Shown here piece by piece: positions 6,671 through 12,008 of a stretch of DNA of 45,403 nt. The position numbers and the translations under genes were made by a program. How positions within the stretch are numbered: the first letter of the stretch is position 1; every line of letters starts with the position of its first letter. Source of the stretch: a virus; IMG/VR virus record IMGVR_UViG_3300006735_000064, positions 1 through 45,403 of that record, one strand, 5' to 3'. The notes below the pieces were generated by a model. That model made no database searches. It saw only the letters and a list, made by a program, of their open reading frames with translations, and was not told where the DNA came from.

Positions 6671-7323
6671 CATTAGCATTAGAACTTAAAGAGGGTACGA
6701 AAGTATCACATTCAGCAGCAGAGAATACAAAGTTTGTATCATCATTTTTAAAAGGTGTAGTATCAAGAGATAACTACAAACAATTAACTGCTAACTTCTA
6801 TTTTGTTTATCGTGCAATGGAAGAAGAAATAGAAAAACTAGATGATTTTCCACTCCATGATAAACTACTCAATCGTACTAACAAACTAGAACAAGATCTA
6901 CGATACTATTATGGTGTCATGTGGAGAGATAAGATAGAACCATCTCAAGCAACAAAGAACTATGTTAAAAGAATACAAAATATAGAACCATATCTATTAG
7001 TTGCTCATCATTATACAAGATACATGGGTGATCTATCTGGTGGACAAATACTATCTAACATTGCTAAAAATGCACTCAATCTAACAACTGAAGGTCTCAA
7101 ATTCTATGAGTTTGATATACCTAACATGAAAGAATACAAAGATAAGTATAGACAATCACTCAATGATTTAAACATGAGTGATGTACAAACAAGCATGTTA
7201 ATAGATGAGGCGAATTATGCCTTCAAATTAAATATGTTATTGTTTGATGAATTACAAGGTAATCCCATCAAATCAATTGTCAAGGTGCTATACTCTTATC
7301 TTAAAGAACGATTTAAAAGATAG
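6667..7323 (+). CDS. ho1: Heme oxygenase
   Basis: Opens the heme ring using reductant and O2 to give biliverdin, CO and iron; in cyanophages this feeds bilin synthesis in the infected host. At 218 aa it matches the bacterial/cyanobacterial HO-1 size. The probable proximal heme ligand is His15 in SHSAAENTKF, and the distal helix carries YMGDLSGGQ at about residues 119-127. The start ATG overlaps the methyltransferase stop, so both are on one transcript. No bilin reductase (pcyA or pebS type) is visible in the window. Confidence 0.95.
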   Translation: MTLALELKEGTKVSHSAAENTKFVSSFLKGVVSRDNYKQLTANFYFVYRAMEEEIEKLDDFPLHDKLLNRTNKLEQDLRYYYGVMWRDKIEPSQATKNYVKRIQNIEPYLLVAHHYTRYMGDLSGGQILSNIAKNALNLTTEGLKFYEFDIPNMKEYKDKYRQSLNDLNMSDVQTSMLIDEANYAFKLNMLLFDELQGNPIKSIVKVLYSYLKERFKR

Positions 7324-7331
7324 TCAATACA

Positions 7332-7829
7332 ATGTCACAAATTGAAATAATTGATGACTATCTACCACAAGATATATTCAATAAAATACAAGAACTATTG
7401 CTATCAGGAGGATTTCCATGGTTTTACAATGATTATATTGTAGAACAAACTCCTATTAATTATCAATTTGTACATACATTTAAACCTGACTCTCCTTATA
7501 CTCAACTGATTACACCACTATTTGTTAAGATTAAACCAAAAGAGATAATGAGATGTAAATTAAACTTACGTCCTATTACTCAACAACCTGAACAATCACC
7601 CTATCATATAGATCAAACAAAATACCCAAAGTATAAGATAGCAATATACTATATTAATACTAACAATGGTTATACTATCTTTGAACATAACAAACAACAA
7701 GTACAATCTAAAGCAAATAGAATATTAATATTTGATGGTCATTTACGTCATGCTGGTGTCTCATCTACTGATACTAAACGTAGAGTAGTATTAAATCTTA
7801 ATTACATGGAGGAATTATGGAAGTCATAA
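7332..7829 (+). CDS. 2-oxoglutarate/Fe(II)-dependent oxygenase-like protein
   Basis: 165 aa. The double-stranded beta-helix iron triad is readable: His92 and Asp94 in YHID, and His140 in GHLRHAG. A basic residue suited to binding 2-oxoglutarate follows at about 150 (TKRRVVLNLNY). Such small enzymes are frequent in cyanophages; substrates are mostly unknown, and hydroxylation of a protein or small molecule is the general expectation. It starts 8 nt after ho1, and its 3' end carries GGAGG that serves the next gene. Confidence 0.8.
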   Translation: MSQIEIIDDYLPQDIFNKIQELLLSGGFPWFYNDYIVEQTPINYQFVHTFKPDSPYTQLITPLFVKIKPKEIMRCKLNLRPITQQPEQSPYHIDQTKYPKYKIAIYYINTNNGYTIFEHNKQQVQSKANRILIFDGHLRHAGVSSTDTKRRVVLNLNYMEELWKS

Positions 7830-8011
7830 TACAACCCGATCATACACCCTACCTATACAATGATGATTACATGACAGTACATTTAACAAGTGAACAAATA
7901 AGATCTATTAAACAACTAATAGACTATGAACAACTATATGAAACTAATACAAATACTAATGAGTATTGGAATAACATCAGGAGACAATTAGATGAAGATA
8001 GACAAACATAA
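7817..8011 (+). CDS. Small hypothetical protein (64 aa)
   Basis: Start ATG 7817 has GGAGGAA just upstream and overlaps the oxygenase gene by 13 nt. Short beta N-terminus, then a helical region (LTSEQIRSIKQLIDYEQLYE) and an Asn/Thr-rich segment. Function unknown. Confidence 0.6.
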   Translation: MEVIIQPDHTPYLYNDDYMTVHLTSEQIRSIKQLIDYEQLYETNTNTNEYWNNIRRQLDEDRQT

Positions 8012-8204
8012 CGATTCAATTCAAGAACTATATGATTACTTAATGAATGAATTACATGGTATAACTACATCATTAAATGGTAAATTAACAACATATACTA
8101 TATCAAACTCATCAGGTGACAACTATAAAAGAATACAAATAGATTATGACTTTCACTCCAAATCTCCGCTAGACATACACCCTAGTGATACCAAGGCATC
8201 ATAA
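7992..8204 (+). CDS. Small hypothetical protein (70 aa)
   Basis: ATG 7992 overlaps the previous gene by 20 nt. Helix (SIQELYDYLMNELHGI), then a beta-like segment with Ser/Thr. Last gene of the methyltransferase/ho1 operon: inverted repeats begin 7 nt after its stop. Function unknown. Confidence 0.55.
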   Translation: MKIDKHNDSIQELYDYLMNELHGITTSLNGKLTTYTISNSSGDNYKRIQIDYDFHSKSPLDIHPSDTKAS

Positions 8205-8210
8205 GAACAC

Positions 8211-8244
8211 GTTTTCCACAGGTTAACACCAAATTGTGGAAAAC
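8211..8244 (+). repeat. 10-bp perfect inverted repeat made of two DnaA-like boxes
   Basis: GTTTTCCACA (8211-8220) and TGTGGAAAAC (8235-8244) are exact reverse complements separated by 14 nt. Each arm contains TTTTCCACA, the DnaA-box form reported for cyanobacteria. It could also act as a hairpin at the end of the upstream operon, but no T-run follows. Confidence 0.6.
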
Positions 8245-8248
8245 TCTA

Positions 8249-8296
8249 AATGATTAGAAATGTATTAAAAAATATAGTATTAGTGTACTAATCATT
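8249..8296 (+). repeat. 9-bp perfect inverted repeat in the intergenic region
   Basis: AATGATTAG (8249-8257) and CTAATCATT (8288-8296) are exact reverse complements around a 30-nt AT-rich centre. It lies directly after the DnaA-box pair. It may form a cruciform or bind a dimeric protein. Confidence 0.5.
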
Positions 8297-8300
8297 AAGA

Positions 8301-8423
8301 ATGTACGGAGACTATGTTGTCCTAGCGTGGTCTCACCCGATTGTCAACGTCTTGTGTGGAACTTCAGAAATTGGCACAGGGGACTTGACAAAAACTGGGG
8401 TTTCTGGTATTATAAGAAAGTGA
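8301..8423 (+). CDS. Possible 40-aa ORF in a structured, higher-GC patch
   Basis: ATG 8301 to TGA 8421-8423 encodes MYGDYVVLAWSHPIVNV and so on. It has no clear ribosome site, and its stop lies beyond a promoter (8385-8413) and inside a hairpin. The same bases form inverted repeats (8308-8312 with 8330-8334; TTGTCAA 8341-8347 with TTGACAA 8385-8391), so a structural or regulatory role competes with coding. Weak call. Confidence 0.2.
   Translation: MYGDYVVLAWSHPIVNVLCGTSEIGTGDLTKTGVSGIIRK
8385..8413 (+). promoter_or_regulatory. Strong sigma70-type promoter for the gene at 8454
   Basis: Perfect TTGACA (8385-8390), 17-nt spacer and TATTAT (8408-8413; TATAAG overlaps at 8411). Predicted transcription start is about 8420, inside the hairpin at 8417-8436. 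Confidence 0.6.
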
Positions 8424-8439
8424 GAAAACTCACTTTTTT
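8417..8439 (+). terminator. Hairpin with T-run at the transcript start: attenuator or 5' stability stem
   Basis: AAAGTGAG (8417-8424) pairs with CTCACTTT (8429-8436) around AAAA, then TTTA. In isolation it is an intrinsic-terminator shape for transcripts coming from upstream. Relative to the promoter at 8385 it would form at the very 5' end of the RNA, where it is too early to terminate that transcript. Confidence 0.5.
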
Positions 8440-8453
8440 AAAAAACTCAATAA

Positions 8454-8744
8454 ATGAGATTTTTAAATAAATCACTTTTTATAAAAACCATGTTATTAAA
8501 GGAAAGAGTATTTAAGGACTTTGATAGTTCTGCTATTGAATCGATTACTTTTACTCAACCAATTGTCAAAATTGTGTGGAAAACATCAACAAAAGAGTAT
8601 AATTACTCTGTTATAGACACTAATTTCGAACAATTAGTCGAAAAAAGTGTTAAAAACAGTGAATCTATTGGTAAATTAGTAAATATTGCAATAAAAGAGA
8701 ATAAAATACAAATAATAGAAGATTTATCTACTATTAATAAATAA
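8454..8744 (+). CDS. Hypothetical protein, possibly KTSC-like (96 aa)
   Basis: ATG 8454 follows a strong promoter. The middle (VKIVWKTSTKEYNYSVID) followed by SESIGKLVNIAIKE resembles the pattern of small KTSC-type domains (strand, Y-x-Y turn, helix, S-x-G, N-x-x-I). That resemblance is weak and no catalytic residues are implied. A DnaA-like box lies inside the gene (8575-8583). Lys-rich and AT-rich relative to the following genes. Confidence 0.6.
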   Translation: MRFLNKSLFIKTMLLKERVFKDFDSSAIESITFTQPIVKIVWKTSTKEYNYSVIDTNFEQLVEKSVKNSESIGKLVNIAIKENKIQIIEDLSTINK

Positions 8745-8764
8745 TAAGTACTCAAATTATAGTA

Positions 8765-8917
8765 ATGGCAAGGAAACAACGTAAATTGCACACTAATAAC
8801 AATGATCATCTAATTGAAGATGAGTTAGAGACATATAGTCACTCAATCTCCAATTATAATAGATCACATAAGAAGCAAGATAAGAAGTTTAAGTATAAAG
8901 AATACAATGGCGAGTGA
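8765..8917 (+). CDS. Small basic/charged protein (50 aa)
   Basis: Read from ATG 8765 to TGA 8915-8917. Basic start (MARKQRKLHTNNNDH), acidic centre, and a Lys-rich end (SHKKQDKKFKYKEY). It sits between two DnaA-like boxes (8575 and 8927). Nucleic-acid contact is plausible by charge only. Confidence 0.5.
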   Translation: MARKQRKLHTNNNDHLIEDELETYSHSISNYNRSHKKQDKKFKYKEYNGE

Positions 8918-9039
8918 TTGAGTGGGTTTTCCACAGGACAGTTTATAAAGTGACCCAAATTGTTTCATAGTGTAACAAAATTCAGGAAATAGGTCTTATT
9001 TTTGTTAAAATTAGAGAGTTCAAACGTACAATCGTTTTT

Positions 9040-9426
9040 ATGCCTACTACTGCAACCAAGTCAACCAAAACCACAACTGGCACAAGGAAGACAAGGACTC
9101 GCAGAAGCACTGCCAAAAAGACACCAATCTCAAAAGCAGTCAAGTTATCCACAACCAAACCACAACCTGTGGAAAAACCTGTGGAAAACAAGGTTACCGT
9201 CACAACCTTTAAGAGTGGCAAGGCAGTTAAAAAGGTTACAACGCTCAAGCGTCCTTCAACTGCCCGTTTAATTAGTCCTTCTCGCTACATGCAAGATATT
9301 AAGACTCGTTGGATGATTCACAATTTTGAGATCCAAGAACTTATCAAGGATTTTAAGACAGGATTCAAAACAGTACAACCGTACCACGCCGAGGCAGTTA
9401 AAACAGTCAAAGCATGGACAGTCTAG
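9040..9426 (+). CDS. Basic, histone-H1-like-tailed hypothetical protein (128 aa)
   Basis: Residues 1-45 are rich in Thr, Lys, Arg and Ala (TRKTRTRRSTAKK), like disordered nucleic-acid-binding tails. Then comes the Pro/Glu/Val segment QPVEKPVENK, whose codons contain two DnaA-like boxes, and a more ordered C-terminal part (SPSRYMQDIKTRWMIHNFE). Its DNA is richer in C and G than neighbouring genes. It ends just before a clear intrinsic terminator, which supports this frame over the overlapping frame at 9002-9271. DNA binding is inferred from composition. Confidence 0.65.
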   Translation: MPTTATKSTKTTTGTRKTRTRRSTAKKTPISKAVKLSTTKPQPVEKPVENKVTVTTFKSGKAVKKVTTLKRPSTARLISPSRYMQDIKTRWMIHNFEIQELIKDFKTGFKTVQPYHAEAVKTVKAWTV

Positions 9427-9447
9427 CAACTGACTCCAAATTATCAC

Positions 9448-9472
9448 AAAGGCGTTACATACGCCTTTTTTT
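9448..9472 (+). terminator. Rho-independent terminator
   Basis: AAAGGCGT (9448-9455) pairs with ACGCCTTT (9461-9468) around TACAT, followed by more T residues. A textbook intrinsic terminator 22 nt after the stop of the basic protein gene. Confidence 0.9.
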
Positions 9473-9499
9473 ATTGCCCTAATCGTTTAGACTGTCCCT

Positions 9500-9682
9500 A
9501 TGAATCAATCAAACCTTAAAGAGTTTTTCCCTTCTCTCATTGAAAAGGGTTACACAGTTCAAGAGATCAACTCCAACTGTATGGCACATAAAAACAGAGA
9601 GGTTCCCGATGCTTTCAAGTCACGGTTTGCAACCTATCAGGAATACATCGAGGCAGTCATCGAATACTGTGACGGTCTCTAA
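9500..9682 (+). CDS. Small hypothetical protein (60 aa)
   Basis: Single gene bracketed by terminators (9448 and 9714). Helical N-terminus (MNQSNLKEFFPSLIEKGYT), then a YQEYIEAVIEYCDGL end. The sequence ACTGTCCCT occurs just before its ATG and again just after its stop. Function unknown. Confidence 0.65.
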   Translation: MNQSNLKEFFPSLIEKGYTVQEINSNCMAHKNREVPDAFKSRFATYQEYIEAVIEYCDGL

Positions 9683-9713
9683 ACTGTCCCTGAATTACAA
9701 CAGAATGTAACAG

Positions 9714-9736
9714 AAACCCCCAAAAGGGGTTTTTTT
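9714..9736 (+). terminator. Rho-independent terminator
   Basis: AAACCCC (9714-9720), loop CAAAA, GGGGTTT (9726-9732), continuing in T. A strong intrinsic terminator for the 9500 gene. Confidence 0.9.
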
Positions 9737-9741
9737 ATGTG

Positions 9742-9747
9742 TATAAT
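9742..9747 (+). promoter_or_regulatory. Probable -10 box for the gene at 9782
   Basis: Perfect TATAAT in the context TGTGTATAATAG, 35 nt before the ATG and just after a terminator. No recognisable -35; that position overlaps the terminator. Confidence 0.35.
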
Positions 9748-9781
9748 AGAAGAGTAAAGCAAACCGATTCGATTTCATTCT

Positions 9782-10129
9782 ATGAGAAAACTTGAACGTC
9801 AAATGAACTTCGCTCTTTCTAATAAGTCAGACTGGGCAGGATCAAACACTCAAGTCAATTTCAATGAGAGTACAAATTGCAGTCAGGTCTTCCTACATGG
9901 TCATCAAATTGCTACATTTGACCACTCAACGAGAGCATTAAAACTCAATTCTTGCGGATATGAGACAGTGACTACGAAGTCACGCCTTAATGCTTTACTT
10001 GAAGAGGTCAAATACGGGGCAAGAGTATTCCAAAAGAAATTTGAGTGGTTCGTTAGTTATAACGGACAAACAACAGATTTCATCGATGGAATGATACTAT
10101 TAGATGAAGATTCACTGCAAACTGTTTAA
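9782..10129 (+). CDS. Conserved-looking hypothetical protein (115 aa)
   Basis: Contains SQVFLHGHQIATFDH at about residues 34-48 and TTKSRLNALLEEV at about 63-75, a pattern I recall from uncharacterised proteins in cyanophages (start MRKLERQMN, then HGxxIATF). The rest reads as beta strands with a helix. Its own upstream TATAAT suggests separate transcription. Function unknown. Confidence 0.7.
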   Translation: MRKLERQMNFALSNKSDWAGSNTQVNFNESTNCSQVFLHGHQIATFDHSTRALKLNSCGYETVTTKSRLNALLEEVKYGARVFQKKFEWFVSYNGQTTDFIDGMILLDEDSLQTV

Positions 10130-10156
10130 CTCTTATTCACTAATCACTCTCACTAA

Positions 10157-10351
10157 ATGTTAACTAACGACGAATTTACACTTGAACTTAACAACGAGGA
10201 GAGAGATCTTCTCCTCGATATGTTCAGAAATGTTGCAGAATTAGGCATCTACGATGATACCGACTTCGAACAAGATGACTGCCCTGATTTATATAATAGA
10301 CTTTGGGGCAGGTTGACATTAATTAAACCACTTGCAAGAGTGGCACAATGA
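10157..10351 (+). CDS. Small hypothetical acidic protein (64 aa)
   Basis: Acidic helical protein with repeated Asp/Glu (ELNNEERDLLLDMF and TDFEQDDCPDLY). Its stop codon lies in the first stem of a terminator, so transcription ends at the last codon. Function unknown. Confidence 0.65.
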   Translation: MLTNDEFTLELNNEERDLLLDMFRNVAELGIYDDTDFEQDDCPDLYNRLWGRLTLIKPLARVAQ

Positions 10352-10374
10352 GACCTTAAACGGTCTCTTTTTTT
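10350..10374 (+). terminator. Rho-independent terminator overlapping a stop codon
   Basis: GAGACC (10350-10355) pairs with GGTCTC (10362-10367) around TTAAAC, followed by seven T. The stem begins within the TGA (10349-10351) of the 64-aa gene. Confidence 0.9.
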
Positions 10375-10377
10375 GTC

Positions 10378-10383
10378 TATAAT
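10378..10383 (+). promoter_or_regulatory. Probable -10 box for a leaderless or short-leader transcript
   Basis: TATAAT directly after the terminator and 6 nt before the ATG at 10390. A start about 7 nt downstream would coincide with the ATG. The -35 position falls in the terminator loop and is poor. Confidence 0.35.
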
Positions 10384-10389
10384 TAACAC

Positions 10390-10545
10390 ATGAACAAAAA
10401 ACTCATCCGTGGTGACGGTTTTCTCGCCTCTCCTAATATGGTCTCATTTGCTCAACGCATGGTCCAGAAGGAGATCGAAGAGGCAAAACGCCCATCCTCA
10501 CAATCATTTGATTATACTTATTGGAATGTTTCAGATTTCCACTAA
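10390..10545 (+). CDS. Small hypothetical protein (51 aa)
   Basis: Read from ATG 10390 to TAA 10543-10545. Basic start (MNKKLIRGDGFLASPNM), a helix (FAQRMVQKEIEEAKR) and an aromatic C-terminus (YTYWNVSDFH). No ribosome site, in keeping with a TATAAT only 6 nt upstream. Function unknown. Confidence 0.5.
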   Translation: MNKKLIRGDGFLASPNMVSFAQRMVQKEIEEAKRPSSQSFDYTYWNVSDFH

Positions 10546-10570
10546 CAACAATCAAACACAAATCTTTCCC

Positions 10571-10591
10571 TCTATCTAACACAAACTCATG
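10571..10591 (+). repeat. Leader motif copy 1 before an ATG
   Basis: CTATCTAACACAAAC runs up to the ATG at 10589. The same 15-mer precedes the ATG at 10773 (copy at 10756-10770), also two to three bases before the start. It may be a shared translation-initiation leader or the trace of a duplication. Confidence 0.5.
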
Positions 10592-10738
10592 CAACCGCTA
10601 ACTAACAACATCTACGACGAAGTTTGCAAGTCTTATGAACAGTTTGGTAGCAAATCTTTCGATGAGATGTTTATAGGTTTTGAAGACGATCATTCAATCA
10701 GTTACTTATACTCACAGGATTATTATTCTGTTAAGTAA
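10589..10738 (+). CDS. Small hypothetical acidic protein (49 aa)
   Basis: Read from ATG 10589 to TAA 10736-10738. Contains NNIYDEVCKSYEQFGSKSF and a Ser/Tyr-rich C-terminus. Preceded by the repeated leader motif. Function unknown. Confidence 0.5.
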   Translation: MQPLTNNIYDEVCKSYEQFGSKSFDEMFIGFEDDHSISYLYSQDYYSVK

Positions 10739-10755
10739 CAACAACTGTACACCCA

Positions 10756-10775
10756 CTATCTAACACAAACCCATG
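10756..10775 (+). repeat. Leader motif copy 2 before an ATG
   Basis: Second copy of CTATCTAACACAAAC, placed against the ATG at 10773 exactly as copy 1 is placed against 10589. Its presence supports 10773 as the start of the nuclease-like gene rather than ATG 10788. Confidence 0.5.
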
Positions 10776-11375
10776 ACAAACTCCACCATGACAAAGTATG
10801 ACTTTACAAACGTAATTTCACACTATAATAGTACATTACTTGATGCACAGTTAAAGTACATTAACGAGGAAAATGCAGGGGGAAAAGTAAGAGGAACTAC
10901 AGGTAAGTTATATGAACAAATAGCAACGATGATTTGCATGTTAGTTAATAGTAACCTAGTGATAAAACATAATGATTATAAGAGAGAATATTCCCCGTGT
11001 GGTGAATATTTTAATGACTCACAAGTTGACCTTCATGTATACTTAAGAGACGAACTAGTTCTTATCATCGAGTGCAAAACTTATCTTGATAAGAGTATGT
11101 TAATACGTGCAGTTGATGAGTTTAAAAATATAAGAAAACATCATGCAATTACATCTGATAAAGTATTACCTAGTGCGATATTTACAGGACAATTTGATGT
11201 AAATAAGAACACATTTGGTTTCTTTAATAGTACTAACTCGTTCGACACGTTTGTTGTAAATAGTACAAGAAAACGCAATAGTAAGTTACCATTACATAAG
11301 ACATTAGACCCACTAGATGTTAACAGACTACAGCAATTTGCTGACTATGTTTATAACATAGTGGGAAACAGTTAA
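10773..11375 (+). CDS. PD-(D/E)XK nuclease-like protein (200 aa)
   Basis: The core QVDLHVYLRDELVLIIECK at about residues 88-106 gives Asp, a spacer of hydrophobic strands, then Glu-Cys-Lys, the D...ExK arrangement of the restriction-endonuclease fold. It is preceded by a helix with a conserved-looking Glu (TTGKLYEQIATMICMLV at about 42-58) and followed by a helix with basic residues, as usual in this fold. It would cut DNA with Mg2+. The methyltransferase is 4 kb away on another transcript, so a restriction-modification pair is not indicated. Homing, host-DNA degradation or DNA processing are alternatives. Confidence 0.6.
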   Translation: MTNSTMTKYDFTNVISHYNSTLLDAQLKYINEENAGGKVRGTTGKLYEQIATMICMLVNSNLVIKHNDYKREYSPCGEYFNDSQVDLHVYLRDELVLIIECKTYLDKSMLIRAVDEFKNIRKHHAITSDKVLPSAIFTGQFDVNKNTFGFFNSTNSFDTFVVNSTRKRNSKLPLHKTLDPLDVNRLQQFADYVYNIVGNS

Positions 11376-11398
11376 TAACAGTTAAATGACAGTATATT

Positions 11399-11417
11399 GG
11401 GGTATAATGTATACCCC
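11399..11417 (+). terminator. Perfect 8-bp palindromic hairpin after the nuclease gene
   Basis: GGGGTATA (11399-11406) and TATACCCC (11410-11417) around ATG. It lies 24 nt after the stop. No T-run follows, so it could be a terminator for either strand or a protein-binding site. Confidence 0.45.
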
Positions 11418-11478
11418 GACGAACGCCGAGCGAAAAAAGTACCGTCTTTCTAAGCTATAAACGTTTCCCAGCGACCTC

Positions 11479-11486
11479 TATAAATA
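11479..11486 (+). promoter_or_regulatory. T4-type late promoter box
   Basis: Exact TATAAATA, the consensus late-promoter -10 of T4-like phages, 68 nt before the ATG at 11554. It heads the cluster that holds the PAAR tip gene, which fits late expression. Confidence 0.65.
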
Positions 11487-11553
11487 AAAATACGGGAAAA
11501 TAAAAAAATCCCCCAGTAAAAAAAACGCCCATAGAGTCGCACTGGAATACCTT

Positions 11554-11805
11554 ATGAAAGACTACGATCATTACTTAAATAAGCAAGCAGAGGTACTGCA
11601 AGAATTCGATTCATTCTGCGATCAATTCGAGCAACGTGCAGGGGAACAGTTTAAGAACCCCAGTAAGCAGGATGAAAGATTTGAATTACTACGAGAGATA
11701 ACTGATTATGAACAAGATGGAGGAGATGCAGGAGAGGATAAACCTGCTGGAAGCAGAGATAGAAACTCTCAAGCAACCTCAGCTCATGTATCGGAGACCG
11801 AATAG
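11554..11805 (+). CDS. Small hypothetical acidic protein (83 aa)
   Basis: First gene after the late promoter. Residues 1-55 are helical and charged (HYLNKQAEVLQEFDSFCDQ); the last 28 are Gly/Ser/Asp-rich and look disordered. That tail overlaps the next gene in a different frame by 89 nt, so its composition may be dictated by the overlapping frame. Function unknown. Confidence 0.55.
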   Translation: MKDYDHYLNKQAEVLQEFDSFCDQFEQRAGEQFKNPSKQDERFELLREITDYEQDGGDAGEDKPAGSRDRNSQATSAHVSETE

Positions 11806-11881
11806 TACCGAGTACGAAAAGGTCACTGATTTTTTAGATGATGTTGAGATACGGTTGAGGAAGGTGGAGGAACATGGTTGA
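11717..11881 (+). CDS. Small coiled-coil protein (54 aa), overlapping frame
   Basis: Read from ATG 11717 (or ATG 11726, which has GGAGGAG just upstream) to TGA 11879-11881. Heptad-like helix EEMQERINLLEAEIETLKQP, then TEYEKVTDFLDDVEIRLRKV. It overlaps the preceding gene out of frame and the membrane-protein gene by 8 nt. The regular helical pattern argues that this frame is genuinely coding. Confidence 0.55.
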   Translation: MEEMQERINLLEAEIETLKQPQLMYRRPNSTEYEKVTDFLDDVEIRLRKVEEHG

Positions 11882-12008
11882 TATATTAGACACTTTCCTA
11901 GTATTTGTTATCATTGTGTCTGTAGTTTGTATACAGGTGTATTGGAGAATACGGGGTAAGAATATAAAGGAAATGTTACGGCACTCTGAAATGGGAGCGA
12001 AACTCTGA
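11874..12008 (+). CDS. Small single-pass membrane protein (44 aa)
   Basis: Read from ATG 11874 to TGA 12006-12008. One hydrophobic helix at about residues 4-22 (ILDTFLVFVIIVSVVCIQV), then a short basic tail with RIRGKN. It sits between a coiled-coil protein and the PAAR gene in a late cluster. A lysis or virion-assembly role is possible; nothing identifies it further. Confidence 0.55.
   Translation: MVDILDTFLVFVIIVSVVCIQVYWRIRGKNIKEMLRHSEMGAKL

Larger units (their letters stand above)
8212..9188. other. Cluster of seven DnaA-box-like 9-mers; candidate origin or DnaA-binding region
   Basis: TTTTCCACA occurs at 8212-8220 and 8927-8935 on the + strand, and as TGTGGAAAA at 8235-8243, 8575-8583, 9168-9176 and 9180-9188. 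The E. coli-type TTATCCACA is at 9145-9153. Reading by eye I found only one other exact copy in the window, at 5614-5622. The cluster holds further inverted repeats and a very AT-rich stretch (about 8430-8500), as expected of an origin. Function is inferred from the motif alone. Confidence 0.5.

Noticed and set aside
8249-8296. CRISPR-like or direct-repeat array in the intergenic region
   Set aside because: The repeats are inverted and occur once; there are no regularly spaced direct repeats.
9002-9271. Alternative frame encoding an 89-aa Gln/Pro-rich protein
   Set aside because: It overlaps the basic 128-aa frame, which extends to just before a terminator and has more protein-like composition; the alternative is a shadow.
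5750-11375. A restriction-modification pair formed by the methyltransferase and the PD-(D/E)XK protein
   Set aside because: The genes are 4 kb apart, separated by several promoters and terminators, and nothing links their specificity.
11554-12008. A lysis cassette (holin or spanin pair) before the PAAR gene
   Set aside because: There is one small membrane protein and a coiled-coil protein, but no lipobox, no endolysin and no nested spanin arrangement; the evidence is too thin.
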